This document shows positions 16,528 through 25,733 of a stretch of 64,000 nucleotides of DNA, piece by piece. A program made the translations under genes and the position numbers. The stretch is from JBLWXV01 sp048267245 (GTDB lineage Bacteria > Bdellovibrionota > Bacteriovoracia > Bacteriovoracales > Bacteriovoracaceae): assembly GCA_048267245.1 (NCBI GenBank), contig JBLWXV010000002.1, forward strand, positions 682,001 through 746,000, read 5' to 3'. The notes under the pieces were generated by a model that saw only the letters and a list, made by a program, of their open reading frames with translations, was not told the DNA's origin and did no database searches. How positions within the stretch are numbered: the stretch's first letter is position 1; each line of letters starts with the position of its first letter.

Positions 16528-17262
16528 TTAGAGACTTTTGTCCTTCATCCCAAGTCTTCCCACAAAGGGGAGCTTGAGGGCCGGAGTCCAAAGGTCTAGA
16601 CCAAAATTTAGACCCAGAATATTTACCTCAATACCCTCGGCCACACCCAGAGAGAAACCTAGCGCTCCAAAGAGGCTAAATTGAAATCCTGTGCCTGAAG
16701 CAGTCTTGGCAAAGGGAAGTGGACCTTCAATCCAGTCCTTTCCAATGGCGTGGGGAGGCAGTTCAATGTCGAGTTCAGGAATATGGCGAATGAGATAGGC
16801 AATATAGGTATTGCTATTGGGCCCTGGCCATAGTCGGTATTGGTCAGCGTAGGGATAATTGGGAATTAACTCTTCTAGTTGAGCAATGATTTTATCGGCG
16901 CGCTCCCCTCTGGCCTCAAAAATAATCTCTGGGGCAGAGTCAAACCACCTGCGATCGGGGAGGTCTTGCTCTGTGCTCACGGCGCTCTTTGAGCGTCTAA
17001 GCAGCCAGCCAATGACTTGGGTGACAGTGTACTGCTTGTCACTTGCCTTTTTATAACTAATCCAAGGATGAACGGCAAAGTTGCCACGCCAGCTAAAGGC
17101 CCTGGCGGTGTAGACTTGAACAATCGATTCTTTAAGTTCACTGGCCTTGGGGGCGATGCCAACGCTATCTCGGGAGGCGCTCCTCCAGTCCTTGGCCGAA
17201 CTGCAACTAGAGAGAAGACCTGTGAGGGTCACAATAAGAGCGAGAAAAGTAAAATTTTTCAT
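16528..17262 (-). CDS. DUF3750 family lipoprotein
   Basis: A 244-residue protein with a lipoprotein signal (MKNFTFLALIVTLTGLLSSC, Cys20; the start at 17262 is chosen for this). The body matches DUF3750: VQVYTARAFSWRGNFAVHPWISYK, QVIGWLLRR, WPGPNSNTYIAYLIRHIPEL and LPPHAIGKDW. Conserved His, Trp and Asn residues suggest a catalytic or metal site, but the family has no known function. It is convergent with the trypsin-LRR gene, with one base between the stops. Confidence 0.85.
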   Translation of the reverse strand: MKNFTFLALIVTLTGLLSSCSSAKDWRSASRDSVGIAPKASELKESIVQVYTARAFSWRGNFAVHPWISYKKASDKQYTVTQVIGWLLRRSKSAVSTEQDLPDRRWFDSAPEIIFEARGERADKIIAQLEELIPNYPYADQYRLWPGPNSNTYIAYLIRHIPELDIELPPHAIGKDWIEGPLPFAKTASGTGFQFSLFGALGFSLGVAEGIEVNILGLNFGLDLWTPALKLPFVGRLGMKDKSL

Positions 17263-17312
17263 ACAATATCTTCGCATCATGGCCTATTTCAGGTCTAGAA
17301 AAATTGAGCTGT

Positions 17313-17675
17313 CTAAGCGATGTAAGCAATTACTAGAGTGAGGATTGCGGGCAGGGCCTGAATAAATAAAATGTTTTTTGAAACACTAAAGGCGCCGTAG
17401 AGTCCTGCAAGTGCGACACAGCCAAGAAAGTAGAATTGAAAAGTTGAGGCAATTTCAGGGTTTGCTGTAAAGAGTGAGTAGAAGAGTCCACCGGCCAAGA
17501 AGAGGTTGTAGAGCCCTTGATTTGCGGCCAGGGCACTTGAGCGATTGGCAAAGTCCACGTCGGTCCTGAAAATCTTGCGGCCAATATCTGAGCGCCAAAG
17601 AAACATCTCCAGCGCGCAGAAGAGGACGTGTTGAGTTGCAATGAGAGCGACGAGAACTTTTACCAATACTTCCAT
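17313..17675 (-). CDS. DUF1304 membrane protein
   Basis: A 120-residue integral membrane protein with four predicted helices. The family signature is clear: HVLFCALEMFLWRS near the N-terminus and ALAANQGLYNLFLAGGLFY in the middle (NQGLYN is the DUF1304 hallmark), then two more hydrophobic helices (YFLGCVALAGLYGAFSVSK, LPAILTLVIAYI). The function of the family is unknown. It lies just downstream of a secreted metallopeptidase gene on the same strand (8 bases apart) and may be cotranscribed with it. Confidence 0.88.
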   Translation of the reverse strand: MEVLVKVLVALIATQHVLFCALEMFLWRSDIGRKIFRTDVDFANRSSALAANQGLYNLFLAGGLFYSLFTANPEIASTFQFYFLGCVALAGLYGAFSVSKNILFIQALPAILTLVIAYIA

Positions 17676-17683
17676 ATCTCTTC

Positions 17684-19741
17684 CTAAAAGTGACTCATGA
17701 TTTGTTGACCCATATCTTCGAGCTTTCTCACTTCCTTTAACTCTACTTCAGCGTCAGCAATGGCTTTTTGAATGATCGAAGCCTTTCCTATACTAGCGGC
17801 AAAATTAATGGCCTCGGCATCATCTCTAAAGGCAGCTCCCTTAGATAATCTAGAGGCTAGGGCCGCCACTTCTTTAGAGTTTTCACCAAAGAGATCGATG
17901 AGGTCGATGTGGTGAGCAACGTTTAGGTTTAAGCGCTTCTTTGCTCCTCCAGAGAGTTTGCTGGGATAGCTAACATAAACTTCAGGCACGCGAGTAAACT
18001 TACTGTAGGTCTTTGAGAGATCTCCTCTTGCTACGAGTTCGCGGAGCGAGTCGGAGATGGCCTCAGTACCTCTTGAAATACTTCCTGGATTTTTAAAGAG
18101 TGATCTCAGTTCATTGTAACTCGCGTCTTCAGGAAGAAGCGAGCCTTTTGTCACTTTGAGTAGCTGATAGGCGACACGCATTTGCTTATCAGTGTCTCTA
18201 TCTTGTGGATTACTAATGAGGTACTTGATTAGGTCGGTAATAGTTGTGGCCTGAGATGCTTTTACGGCCTCTACTAGGCTTCTAAAGCTTAAGAGAAATA
18301 CCTTCTCTGCTTCGCGAGCGCGCTCTGAAGCTGGGGCGCGAGTTGATGAAGTCATCCATTCTTGCCATTTAGCACTTTGCGCTTGATAGCTCTTCCACCA
18401 CGCCTTATCACTCATAGGCTTTTTGCCATTTTGACCCAGATCCATTTCGTGAAGGACTTGAGTTGGGATCATCGCGCCACTTGCAACCAAGTTATAGATG
18501 AGTGTGGCGACAAATCCCTCTTTAGATTCTAGCCTTGCAGGTGAATCGATCTGACAATTTTTTGCGAGGTCTGTGGTTGAGGCGTAACCTTCATCACTAT
18601 AGAAGCGATCTGAGAAATTTTCCCAGTTCATCACTTTGATCATATCTTCAACGTTAATTTCTTCTCCTCTAAGAACTCGAGCGACAAAGTCCTCAGCATT
18701 GAAACTTGAACTTACACCAATCTCAGCAGCACTTATACCCTTAATGCTTCTTAGTGAGCAATTACTGGCATCGTAGAGATTGTAGAGATAGCTATTTCTT
18801 CTGACGAAAGTTTGTCTGTTAGCAAGAAATTGCATGCCTTTAGAGAGTTTCGCGTTGTAATTTCCAAAGAAGCGTCTGCGCTCTTCTTTACTCATGTTGA
18901 GAATCTTCGAAGCGGCAGTTCCATAGAGTGCCTCGAAACCCTCTGCCAGACCCTCACTAAAAGCAAGGCTTGGGTTAGAGACAATCATTGTGTCATGACC
19001 ATTCTCTGTCATATTTGAAGCCACAGTGCTCTTATTGCGAACTGATTTTGAGAGCAGTTCGCTATGCCAGATGTGAGTGAACTCGTGAAGGATGACGTCT
19101 TGTAGAATATTTTGCTTTGGATTATTAATGAGTTCTTTGAGCGAAAAGATTTCATGATCAAAGAGAAACATGTTTCCTGAGCGAGGAAGAGCTTTTTCTT
19201 TGTACTTTACTTCAGCTTTTCTAAGCTCCCCTTTAGGTGTCATGTACTGAAGTTCACCTTCATATTTGCTTCTTAGGTCAAAGAGTTCATGAACGACGGC
19301 AGCAGGTCCAACTTTCTCATTGCCCACAAGTTCGTTTTCTTTGCGAATAGTGAAGTAGGGGAGAAATGAGTTGATTTGATAGGGCTGGCCGGCATTGATT
19401 TGTCTCGAATAAGAGAGAAGCTTAAGTGAAGTTTGACCACCAGGATGCTTAAAGAATTCATGAATATTATTTTCAAGACTTGAATACTCTTTGGGCTCCA
19501 CAATGTCATAAGGTAGAACTTGTTGTTTAAAAAGGGCCATTCTAAGAAGTGTGCCAATTTTAAATCGAAACTTCGCAGGTAGCGGAGTCACAGGAGCGAT
19601 TTCGCTAAATGAAGTGTAGGTTGGAGTAGCAATTTTTTGCTCTTTTAACTTTTCAAGTTCTTTCGGTTCTTTATCAAAGTTAAAGAGAGCATGACTCTGG
19701 CCTGAGGCCAGAAGTAGAATCAGTGCAAATGTAGTTTTCAT
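17684..19741 (-). CDS. Large secreted HExxH metallopeptidase-like protein
   Basis: A 685-residue protein with a signal peptide (MKTTFALILLLASGQSHA). Near residue 215 it carries DVILHEFTHIWHSE, a zincin HExxH motif, and about 50 residues later FSEGLAEGFEALYG, whose Glu could be the third zinc ligand (gluzincin-like spacing). No named peptidase family was recognised. The remainder is helical and charged without other clear domains. It is followed by DUF1304 on the same strand. An extracytoplasmic protease role is inferred; a similar gene with HEIGH lies at 22595-23929, pointing to a theme in this genome. Confidence 0.75.
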   Translation of the reverse strand: MKTTFALILLLASGQSHALFNFDKEPKELEKLKEQKIATPTYTSFSEIAPVTPLPAKFRFKIGTLLRMALFKQQVLPYDIVEPKEYSSLENNIHEFFKHPGGQTSLKLLSYSRQINAGQPYQINSFLPYFTIRKENELVGNEKVGPAAVVHELFDLRSKYEGELQYMTPKGELRKAEVKYKEKALPRSGNMFLFDHEIFSLKELINNPKQNILQDVILHEFTHIWHSELLSKSVRNKSTVASNMTENGHDTMIVSNPSLAFSEGLAEGFEALYGTAASKILNMSKEERRRFFGNYNAKLSKGMQFLANRQTFVRRNSYLYNLYDASNCSLRSIKGISAAEIGVSSSFNAEDFVARVLRGEEINVEDMIKVMNWENFSDRFYSDEGYASTTDLAKNCQIDSPARLESKEGFVATLIYNLVASGAMIPTQVLHEMDLGQNGKKPMSDKAWWKSYQAQSAKWQEWMTSSTRAPASERAREAEKVFLLSFRSLVEAVKASQATTITDLIKYLISNPQDRDTDKQMRVAYQLLKVTKGSLLPEDASYNELRSLFKNPGSISRGTEAISDSLRELVARGDLSKTYSKFTRVPEVYVSYPSKLSGGAKKRLNLNVAHHIDLIDLFGENSKEVAALASRLSKGAAFRDDAEAINFAASIGKASIIQKAIADAEVELKEVRKLEDMGQQIMSHF

Positions 19742-19807
19742 GATTTCCCCTAGGATAAGACTTATTAAATTCTAACCTAGGAGAAAATCTGAGGCAGCGA
19801 GCAGGTT

Positions 19808-20227
19808 TTACCAGGTGCCGATATTTTCTCGCTTACTCCACTTTGGGTGAGGAGGGAGGGCTTGACCTTTTTGAAGTAACTCTACGGAATGATTATCAGG
19901 GGAGCGAATGAAGGCCATGTATCCATCGCGAGGTGGGCGGTTAATGGTAACTCCCATGGCCTCAAGCTCTTCGCATTTTTGATAAATATCATCGACAGCA
20001 AATGCCAAGTGGCCGAAATTTCGACCGACACTATACTCTTCCTCTTGACCCCAATTGTAGGTTAATTCAATTTCAGGTGCGCCTTCTTCTGTGGCCAGGA
20101 AAATCAGACTAAATTTCCCTGCTTCATTATCAGAGCGTCTGATCTGCTTTAAGCCGAGTTTGCCCACGTAGAAATCCAGGGCGCGATCCAGATCCTTCAC
20201 TCTGAGCATGGTGTGCAGAAACTTCAT
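19808..20227 (-). CDS. gloA: Lactoylglutathione lyase (glyoxalase I)
   Basis: A 139-residue enzyme isomerising the hemithioacetal of methylglyoxal and glutathione to S-lactoylglutathione. It has the glyoxalase beta-alpha-beta-beta-beta repeats: MKFLHTMLRVKDLDRALDFYVGKLG with ligand His5, PEIELTYNWG with ligand Glu, NFGHLAFAVDD with ligand His, and HSVELLQKG with the last Glu. All four metal ligands are present. Length is normal for Ni-type bacterial GloA (about 135). Together with frmA/fghA this supports glutathione use by the organism. Confidence 0.94.
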   Translation of the reverse strand: MKFLHTMLRVKDLDRALDFYVGKLGLKQIRRSDNEAGKFSLIFLATEEGAPEIELTYNWGQEEEYSVGRNFGHLAFAVDDIYQKCEELEAMGVTINRPPRDGYMAFIRSPDNHSVELLQKGQALPPHPKWSKRENIGTW

Positions 20228-20318
20228 ACTGTCTCCTTATTAAACTATACGAACTTTGTTGGTTTTCTATTGCTTAAGGGTTACATCTTATGGGATTTGC
20301 ACCGATACTGATAGTGAG

Positions 20319-21320
20319 ATGAAGAAATGTTTAAGATTTTTACTATTAATGATGTTGGGTTTGGTCGTTTCTTGCGAAGTTCCTTTTAGTGGAGGGAAGA
20401 AGTTTTCTGAACTTCCAATCTTCAATAACCTTACAGACTCCATGCCTAAGCAAAAGGCGAAGGAAATTAATCGCAGTGTCGATCGCGGTGAAATTACCCA
20501 AGCAATTAACCAAGTGGTTGAGCCCCCAACCAGTGAAACTGCTGACTGCGCTACTTGTGTGGAAGAGCGCGCACAGGCCACTCCACCAATAAAGACCGTT
20601 GCCAATGGCTCCGGTGATTGTCGATATTTCTCTTCATGGGTTGATCAGGGCGTGCCAAAAGATGCACTCAAGCAGGCACTCTCTTACTATCAAAAGAATA
20701 AATCTTCTTTCAGCAATCAGCGCTATCTCTCTATTGCAGACTATTCACAACACTCTGGGCGGAAGCGCTTTTACCTACTTGATATGCAAACGGGAAGTGT
20801 TTCAACCGAGCATGTTTCTCACGGTTCTGGCTTTTCTAAGAGTGAGGGAGTCAATAGGGGTGACGCCACTCACGACGGAATGATTGATCGCTGTACACAG
20901 CGAAATGGGACGCGAACTAATATGACGAGAGTTGGGTTTTTTCGCACATCAAATTTTTACTTTTCAACAAGTCACGATCGCTCAAAGAAAGGACGTAAGG
21001 GCTGGCCGAATTTGAATGTCGGTGAAGGGCGAGTTAATGGAATGAGATTGGTTGGACTCTCTTCAACAAACTCTGAAGCTCTTGGGGCAGGAGTGGTGAT
21101 GCATGAAGCGTTCTATAATCAAGATGCCATGGCCGCACGGCCTGCTAAGATGGGAAGAAGTTACGGCTGCCCGGCATTTCTTCCCGGCCGAGGCGCACCG
21201 GTAATGGATAAAATCTCTGGGGGCTCTCTCTTCTATGGTTATACCGGTGAGTTGTGTAAGAGTGAAATGAATCGCGGTCCCCTCGCTCAAGTCCCCCAGT
21301 GGCGTGGGATGTGCGAATAG
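20319..21320 (+). CDS. YkuD_2-type murein L,D-transpeptidase lipoprotein
   Basis: A 333-residue lipoprotein (signal MKKCLRFLLLMMLGLVVSC; the start at 20319 fits this better than the longer frame from 20256). A low-complexity region precedes the catalytic domain, which matches the YkuD_2 (PF13645) type: YLSIADYSQHSGRKRFYLLD, VSHGSGFSKSEG, VGFFRTSNFYF, MRLVGL, VVMHEAFY and the active-site GRSYGCPAF with the catalytic Cys. These enzymes cut or form 3-3 crosslinks in peptidoglycan. In a predator they may modify its own or prey wall, but the sequence does not tell which. Three further Cys (CATCVEE, CRYF) lie before the domain. Confidence 0.88.
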   Translation: MKKCLRFLLLMMLGLVVSCEVPFSGGKKFSELPIFNNLTDSMPKQKAKEINRSVDRGEITQAINQVVEPPTSETADCATCVEERAQATPPIKTVANGSGDCRYFSSWVDQGVPKDALKQALSYYQKNKSSFSNQRYLSIADYSQHSGRKRFYLLDMQTGSVSTEHVSHGSGFSKSEGVNRGDATHDGMIDRCTQRNGTRTNMTRVGFFRTSNFYFSTSHDRSKKGRKGWPNLNVGEGRVNGMRLVGLSSTNSEALGAGVVMHEAFYNQDAMAARPAKMGRSYGCPAFLPGRGAPVMDKISGGSLFYGYTGELCKSEMNRGPLAQVPQWRGMCE

Positions 21321-21334
21321 TCATGTCTTTTAGA

Positions 21335-21375
21335 AACTCCGTTGCTATTAAGTAGCTTCTTTTTATACCGGAGTT
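21335..21375 (+). promoter_or_regulatory. Leader hairpin that pairs with the Shine-Dalgarno of the porin gene
   Basis: AACTCCG (21335-21341) is complementary to CGGAGTT (21369-21375), which contains the GGAG ribosome site 8 bases before the ATG at 21382. A short inner stem (GCTA/TAGC) lies between. Pairing would hide the ribosome site, suggesting translational control. Confidence 0.4.
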
Positions 21376-21381
21376 CAAAAT

Positions 21382-22572
21382 ATGTGGCTAAGATGCTGTA
21401 ATCTTGTAGCAATTTCTCTAATTTTCTTTAGTGGCGCACTGCAAGCCAATGAATTGAGTGTCAATTATGGGGTCGATGGCCACATTCGAGGATTTACCAA
21501 AGAAAAGAATGTCTCTACACGCCAAGATAAGGATCAGGGTTTTGCCCAGCTTCTGCGCGTGAAGGTAGAGTTTCACCATCAAGAGGGAATTGCTGTGAAG
21601 ACGCGCACGATCCTGTCTGGTGACAAGTGGGATGGTGACACTCCTGGAACGAATACCAGCGTGACAGGAAGTTCAGACAATGGTGGTGGCGGCAATGACG
21701 TTCGTCTCGATTACGGTTTGATTGAATATAAGAAGAATGATTGGACCTTTAGTGCTGGTAGACAAGTGGCCAATTGGGCCCATTGTTTAACCACTTGTGA
21801 TGATCGTCGCGACCGTGCACTTGTGCTCACTAACTTTGGCGGAGTCTACACCGCACTTATTTATGACAAGCGAGTTGAGGGAACGATCGACAGAGATACA
21901 GATGATGGCGATATGTACGCTGTTCTCTTTCTAAAGTACGGCGCTAATTATGAAGCAGGATTTCTGACCGCGTATTGGAATAATAATGACGGCACATATG
22001 TGCTTGGTGGGGCATGGAATATTTCTCCCTATGTGCGCTTTACCTTGGGCGACTATAAATTCAACGTTCTCGCCAATTATATCGGCTGGGGCGATAAGAC
22101 ATCTTGGTTTAGTGGTCAGCACCACGTCTACGCGGTTTCAGTAGAGAGAATGCTTGGATCAAGTTTTAAGGTAGAAGCCCAGGCCCTCGAGGTTATTAAT
22201 GGCGGCTACTTGTCGACGGGCTATGACACTTATCTTTCTATGGTCAACAGCAATCCGGATCACAACCAATCTCAAATTCAGGCGGCCCGCATTGGTGGAT
22301 TCGGCACCTTTACTGGTGGTAAGTCTCAAGATGAATCGCTCTACACTGCACGTGTGAGCTATCTCATGAATAGTGATTGGACCTTTTCACTTGCTGGCGG
22401 TGCCTTTTCACTTTATCAATCATCAACCCGCACAGAAACTGATCTCTGGGCACTTGATGGAGTTGTCACACATCAACTCACTAAGCACGCAACCATTAAA
22501 GGATCATATGGGCGCATCTTTGGTGACTATCACTTAAATGCGGGCTCGATTACTTTAGCCGTTGCCTTCTAA
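21382..22572 (+). CDS. Outer-membrane beta-barrel (porin-like) protein
   Basis: A 396-residue protein with a signal peptide (cut after SGALQA). The mature part alternates hydrophobic and polar residues in strands separated by glycine/aspartate turns (LRVKVEFHHQEGIAVKTRT, LIEYKKNDWTFSAGRQVANW, YTARVSYLMNSDWTFSLAGG) and ends in LAVAF, with the C-terminal Phe expected for BAM-inserted barrels. The motif YGLIEYK..WTFSAGRQ resembles general diffusion porins. Two Cys (CLTTCDD) may form a loop disulfide. The passenger substrate is unknown. It ends at a hairpin shared with the convergent metallopeptidase gene. Confidence 0.8.
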   Translation: MWLRCCNLVAISLIFFSGALQANELSVNYGVDGHIRGFTKEKNVSTRQDKDQGFAQLLRVKVEFHHQEGIAVKTRTILSGDKWDGDTPGTNTSVTGSSDNGGGGNDVRLDYGLIEYKKNDWTFSAGRQVANWAHCLTTCDDRRDRALVLTNFGGVYTALIYDKRVEGTIDRDTDDGDMYAVLFLKYGANYEAGFLTAYWNNNDGTYVLGGAWNISPYVRFTLGDYKFNVLANYIGWGDKTSWFSGQHHVYAVSVERMLGSSFKVEAQALEVINGGYLSTGYDTYLSMVNSNPDHNQSQIQAARIGGFGTFTGGKSQDESLYTARVSYLMNSDWTFSLAGGAFSLYQSSTRTETDLWALDGVVTHQLTKHATIKGSYGRIFGDYHLNAGSITLAVAF

Positions 22573-22583
22573 GTGATAAATCT

Positions 22584-22610
22584 TGAGAGTGTGCCTATTG
22601 CACACTCTCA
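22584..22610. terminator. Hairpin between convergent porin and metallopeptidase genes
   Basis: TGAGAGTGTGC (22584-22594) pairs with GCACACTCTCA (22600-22610) around CTATT. It overlaps the last codons and stop of the minus-strand gene. Neither side has a long T-run, so termination strength is uncertain. Confidence 0.5.
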
Positions 22611-23929
22611 CATGAATTAAGTTCTGTTTCGAAAATTTCATTTAAACGCTTGGCCTGCTCTCTTTGTTGGGCCGCAGGGCCAAGTTCATTTTGAAGTTCA
22701 TTGCGATAATCATCTAGTCTGAGTCTTAGCGCTTGAGTTTGACCAGTGACAACTAAAGTACAAAGTTCTCTGGTATCAATCTCAGAGAGCTCTCCCATAC
22801 CGTCAGTCTCTGTGGCATCGACATCAAAGAGCTTGCCCATGAGAAAGGTCGTAAAGTCGCTATACGCGATCAAATCTTTATAGGTTTGGTAGAAGAGATC
22901 AGGGGAGCTATAGCTAAATTCACGGTATCTCTCGAGTGCTTCTTCGCCGTTTTTCGACTGTAGGAAGGTGAGAATCGCATGGAAGCTTCTTGAGGGCAGT
23001 GAGTGAGTCTCAACGACTTCACGAGCAAGTTTCATAAGCTCTGGTAGTTCTAGCTTATTAAAGTCTGAGCGCAGGTCGCGGATTTTCACATCGGCCGCTT
23101 TAAGTACGGGGTCTAGGTAGTAGATCACACCACCGGCCACGAAGTAGGGGTTGCCAAATCCAAGTCCCGGATTACTGGCAAAGTATGTTCCCATCTTTCT
23201 TGAATAAATGGTTCTGAGCATTCCTCTATTGCGTGCAATATCCTTATATCCTTGTTGCGTAAGGATGAATAGGCCCATGACCTCTGCAAATGATTCACTC
23301 TCATGAACTGAATGAGGGCTCTCTCCACTAGAATTATATGTTCCTGGAAGAAAGGTTTGATCAAGGCAGTGGCCGATTTCGTGATAGATAGAAAATTTGG
23401 CCAAGGTTTCATAGGGAAGCTTTGGGAGTATGCTCTCGGCCGCTTGATTGTCGTACACTTCTTTAGTTCTAAGACCTAAGATTCTTTCAAGCTCTAGGCG
23501 CTGATTGCTATTTGGTGAGGCGTGAAAAACTCCACACATCTTGTACTTATATTCGCCAAACCCTCCATCAAGTAGTGGCAGGGCCACAGCTGAACCTTTG
23601 AGCACGGTGAGGTAGGGCTCGTACTGATCGGCATCGCGCTCTGAAACTTCTAGTCCAATCTTGTCAAAGATATACTCTTGAATCACTTTTAAGCGCTTAC
23701 TCTTTTGTTCTTTGCTATCACCAAAAGCCTTGGCGGCGAGAAAGCGAGTGTCGATTTCATCTTGGTTGAAGATGAGAATAGGGTACTTCTCTATGGCATT
23801 TTGATATTTTGATTGAGCTTCGTTAATGATCTTAGTGAGATTCACCGGCATATCTGAAGCAAGTGATTGTGAGGTGAGGAGTGCTGTCGCACAAAAGGAG
23901 AGTGCTCTTGCAATCAATTTTATTTTCAT
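22595..23929 (-). CDS. Secreted HExxH (HEIGH) metallopeptidase-like protein
   Basis: A 444-residue protein. CGGAGG precedes the ATG at 23929 and gives a signal peptide (MKIKLIARALSFCATALLTSQSLA). Near residue 200 is KFSIYHEIGHCLDQTF, a zincin HExxH, followed about 30 residues later by SVHESESFAEVMGLFIL, likely with the third ligand Glu and resembling gluzincin-type helices. No named peptidase family was recognised. Cys residues are few. Export to the periplasm or beyond and peptidase activity are inferred from the motif. It is divergent from an MFS transporter. Confidence 0.75.
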   Translation of the reverse strand: MKIKLIARALSFCATALLTSQSLASDMPVNLTKIINEAQSKYQNAIEKYPILIFNQDEIDTRFLAAKAFGDSKEQKSKRLKVIQEYIFDKIGLEVSERDADQYEPYLTVLKGSAVALPLLDGGFGEYKYKMCGVFHASPNSNQRLELERILGLRTKEVYDNQAAESILPKLPYETLAKFSIYHEIGHCLDQTFLPGTYNSSGESPHSVHESESFAEVMGLFILTQQGYKDIARNRGMLRTIYSRKMGTYFASNPGLGFGNPYFVAGGVIYYLDPVLKAADVKIRDLRSDFNKLELPELMKLAREVVETHSLPSRSFHAILTFLQSKNGEEALERYREFSYSSPDLFYQTYKDLIAYSDFTTFLMGKLFDVDATETDGMGELSEIDTRELCTLVVTGQTQALRLRLDDYRNELQNELGPAAQQREQAKRLNEIFETELNSCESVQ

Positions 23930-24063
23930 AGAACCTCCGTGAGGAGCGACCATATACCCTAGGGCCAGTTGGGTGGGGTAAAATGAAAAAATTTCAGGTG
24001 AGATTTAACGTCGCTAAGGTCATATTAGTTGCCAGTGAGCTCGAGCAGGATTAGCCTTGGGCA

Positions 24064-25329
24064 ATGGAAAATACGCTCAAATCTCGAGAGTCCCTCTACG
24101 TTCGCCTTCTAGCCTGTATACAGTTTTCTCATATTGTTGATTTTGTTGTGTTGATGCCCCTGGGCCCAACTCTCATGGAATCCCTTGGGATTACACCGGT
24201 ACAGTTTGCTTCACTTGTATCTTCTTACAATTTTAGCGCTGGGGTAGCGGGCTTTCTCTTTGCCACTATTGCCGATAAGTTTGATCGCAAGAAGATGCTC
24301 ATGATCTGCCTGACCGGCTTTATTGTGGGAACAGTCTTTTGTGGCCTTGCGCCTAACTTTAATTACCTGCTTGGAGCAAGAATCGTAACGGGAATTTTTG
24401 GAGGCATTCTAAATGCACTTGTCTTCACAATTGCCAGTGACCTCGTCCCTCCAAAGCGCCGTGGAAATGCTATGGGATTAATCATGGCCTCTTTCTCCGT
24501 AGCTTCAGTATTGGGGGTTCCCATCGGGCTTTCGATCGCCGATGCTACATCTTGGCACTATACCTTCTACTTCATTGCCTTTTTTACACTCTTTATTTAT
24601 GTAGCCGCTTTCTTTGTCTTTCCCAATATGCCGGCCAAGGAAAATACAGAGAGCGCCTTAGAGACGCTTAAGCGCTTTGGGCAGGTTCTTGGGAGAACTC
24701 GCTACCTAAGCTCTTATCTGCTTATTTTTATTGTCCCTATGTCCATGTTTTTGCTCATTCCTTTTCTCTCTCCTTTCTCGGTTAAGAATATAGGAATTGA
24801 TGTACACGATTTAAAGTATATGTACCTCATTGGTGGAGCTTGTACGATTGTTTCTGCTCGCCTTATTGGGAAGTTAACCGACCGATTTGGCGCCTTGAAT
24901 CTCTATAATATTTTAGTCGTGATTTCCACGATTCCGGTCTATTGGTACACGCATACCGGGCCGATCTCTTTTGGTCTCTACCTGGTCTTGTCGGCCCTGT
25001 TTATGACAATGGTTTCAGGTCGCATGATTCCATGTATGACATTAATTTCGATGGTTCCCTGTGAGAGCGAGCGCGGCAGTTTTATGAGTCTGACTAATTC
25101 AATTCGCTCAATTGGGTCGGCCTCTTCTACATTCTTAGCGGGACTTATGATCTCTGAGGGCGTCTCAGGAGAACTTGTCGGTTTTGGTCGAGTGGGACTC
25201 CTTTCCATTGCATTGATGTTCGCCACGATTGTGATTATCATTATTGTTGATCGCAAGAGAAGTGAGCACCGCTACGACTCTGATGAGGGTAGTGAAGGCG
25301 GTTTATCGCCCGCTCAATCAGGAAAGTGA
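24064..25329 (+). CDS. MFS transporter, DHA1-like
   Basis: A 421-residue membrane protein with 12 predicted helices. The MFS loop 2-3 motif is FATIADKFDRKKMLMICLTG, and motif-B/C-type residues follow (GARIVTGIFGGILNAL, VLGVPIGLSIAD). Similar to the DHA1 drug/sugar-efflux type (AraJ/YdhP-like). The C-terminal tail is acidic and cytoplasmic (RKRSEHRYDSDEGSEGG). The substrate is unknown. The ykvA-like gene follows at once. No nearby regulator. Confidence 0.88.
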   Translation: MENTLKSRESLYVRLLACIQFSHIVDFVVLMPLGPTLMESLGITPVQFASLVSSYNFSAGVAGFLFATIADKFDRKKMLMICLTGFIVGTVFCGLAPNFNYLLGARIVTGIFGGILNALVFTIASDLVPPKRRGNAMGLIMASFSVASVLGVPIGLSIADATSWHYTFYFIAFFTLFIYVAAFFVFPNMPAKENTESALETLKRFGQVLGRTRYLSSYLLIFIVPMSMFLLIPFLSPFSVKNIGIDVHDLKYMYLIGGACTIVSARLIGKLTDRFGALNLYNILVVISTIPVYWYTHTGPISFGLYLVLSALFMTMVSGRMIPCMTLISMVPCESERGSFMSLTNSIRSIGSASSTFLAGLMISEGVSGELVGFGRVGLLSIALMFATIVIIIIVDRKRSEHRYDSDEGSEGGLSPAQSGK

Positions 25330-25331
25330 TA

Positions 25332-25733
25332 ATGCCAAAGTTGACACGTATTCTTAAGAGCCTGAAGTTTGAAAAGGCGATGGATATCCTCGCTGGTGGA
25401 CCTTCAAGTGTTTCAGAGATTCTCTACAATGTTGAGAACAAGGCTTTTAAGTCTTCAGCGAGACTAAAGGGCATTAAAGCTGATTTGGCCTTGTCGCTCA
25501 AGATGATTAAGCAGACAGTGAAGGGAGAATATAAGGGTCTTTCAAATGACTCATTAGTGATCTTTATCGCGGCTTTTCTTTATTTCTTAAATCCGCTTGA
25601 TCTCATCCCAGATTTTTTGATGCCCATTGGGCTTACGGATGATTTAAGTCTTCTGGTGTGGGTGTTTGCGAAATTCAAAGGCGAGTTGGAGAGCTACAAA
25701 GCGTGGCATGACTCCAACTCACATTCAAATTAA
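25332..25733 (+). CDS. YkvA/DUF1232 family membrane protein
   Basis: A 133-residue protein. The DUF1232 core is plain at about residues 70-110: IFIAAFLYFLNPLDLIPDF, then PIGLTDDLSLLVWVF (the NPxDLIPD and GxxDD motifs). Members are small membrane-associated proteins of unknown function. The start follows the MFS stop by two bases (a GTG at 25326 is an alternative). The N-terminal 65 residues are basic and helical. The stop abuts the stop of the convergent gene without a spacer base. Confidence 0.85.
   Translation: MPKLTRILKSLKFEKAMDILAGGPSSVSEILYNVENKAFKSSARLKGIKADLALSLKMIKQTVKGEYKGLSNDSLVIFIAAFLYFLNPLDLIPDFLMPIGLTDDLSLLVWVFAKFKGELESYKAWHDSNSHSN

Noticed and set aside
20256..20318. Longer N-terminus of the L,D-transpeptidase gene (start at 20256)
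   Set aside because: The lipoprotein signal begins at 20319; the upstream extension has no ribosome site and would spoil the signal.
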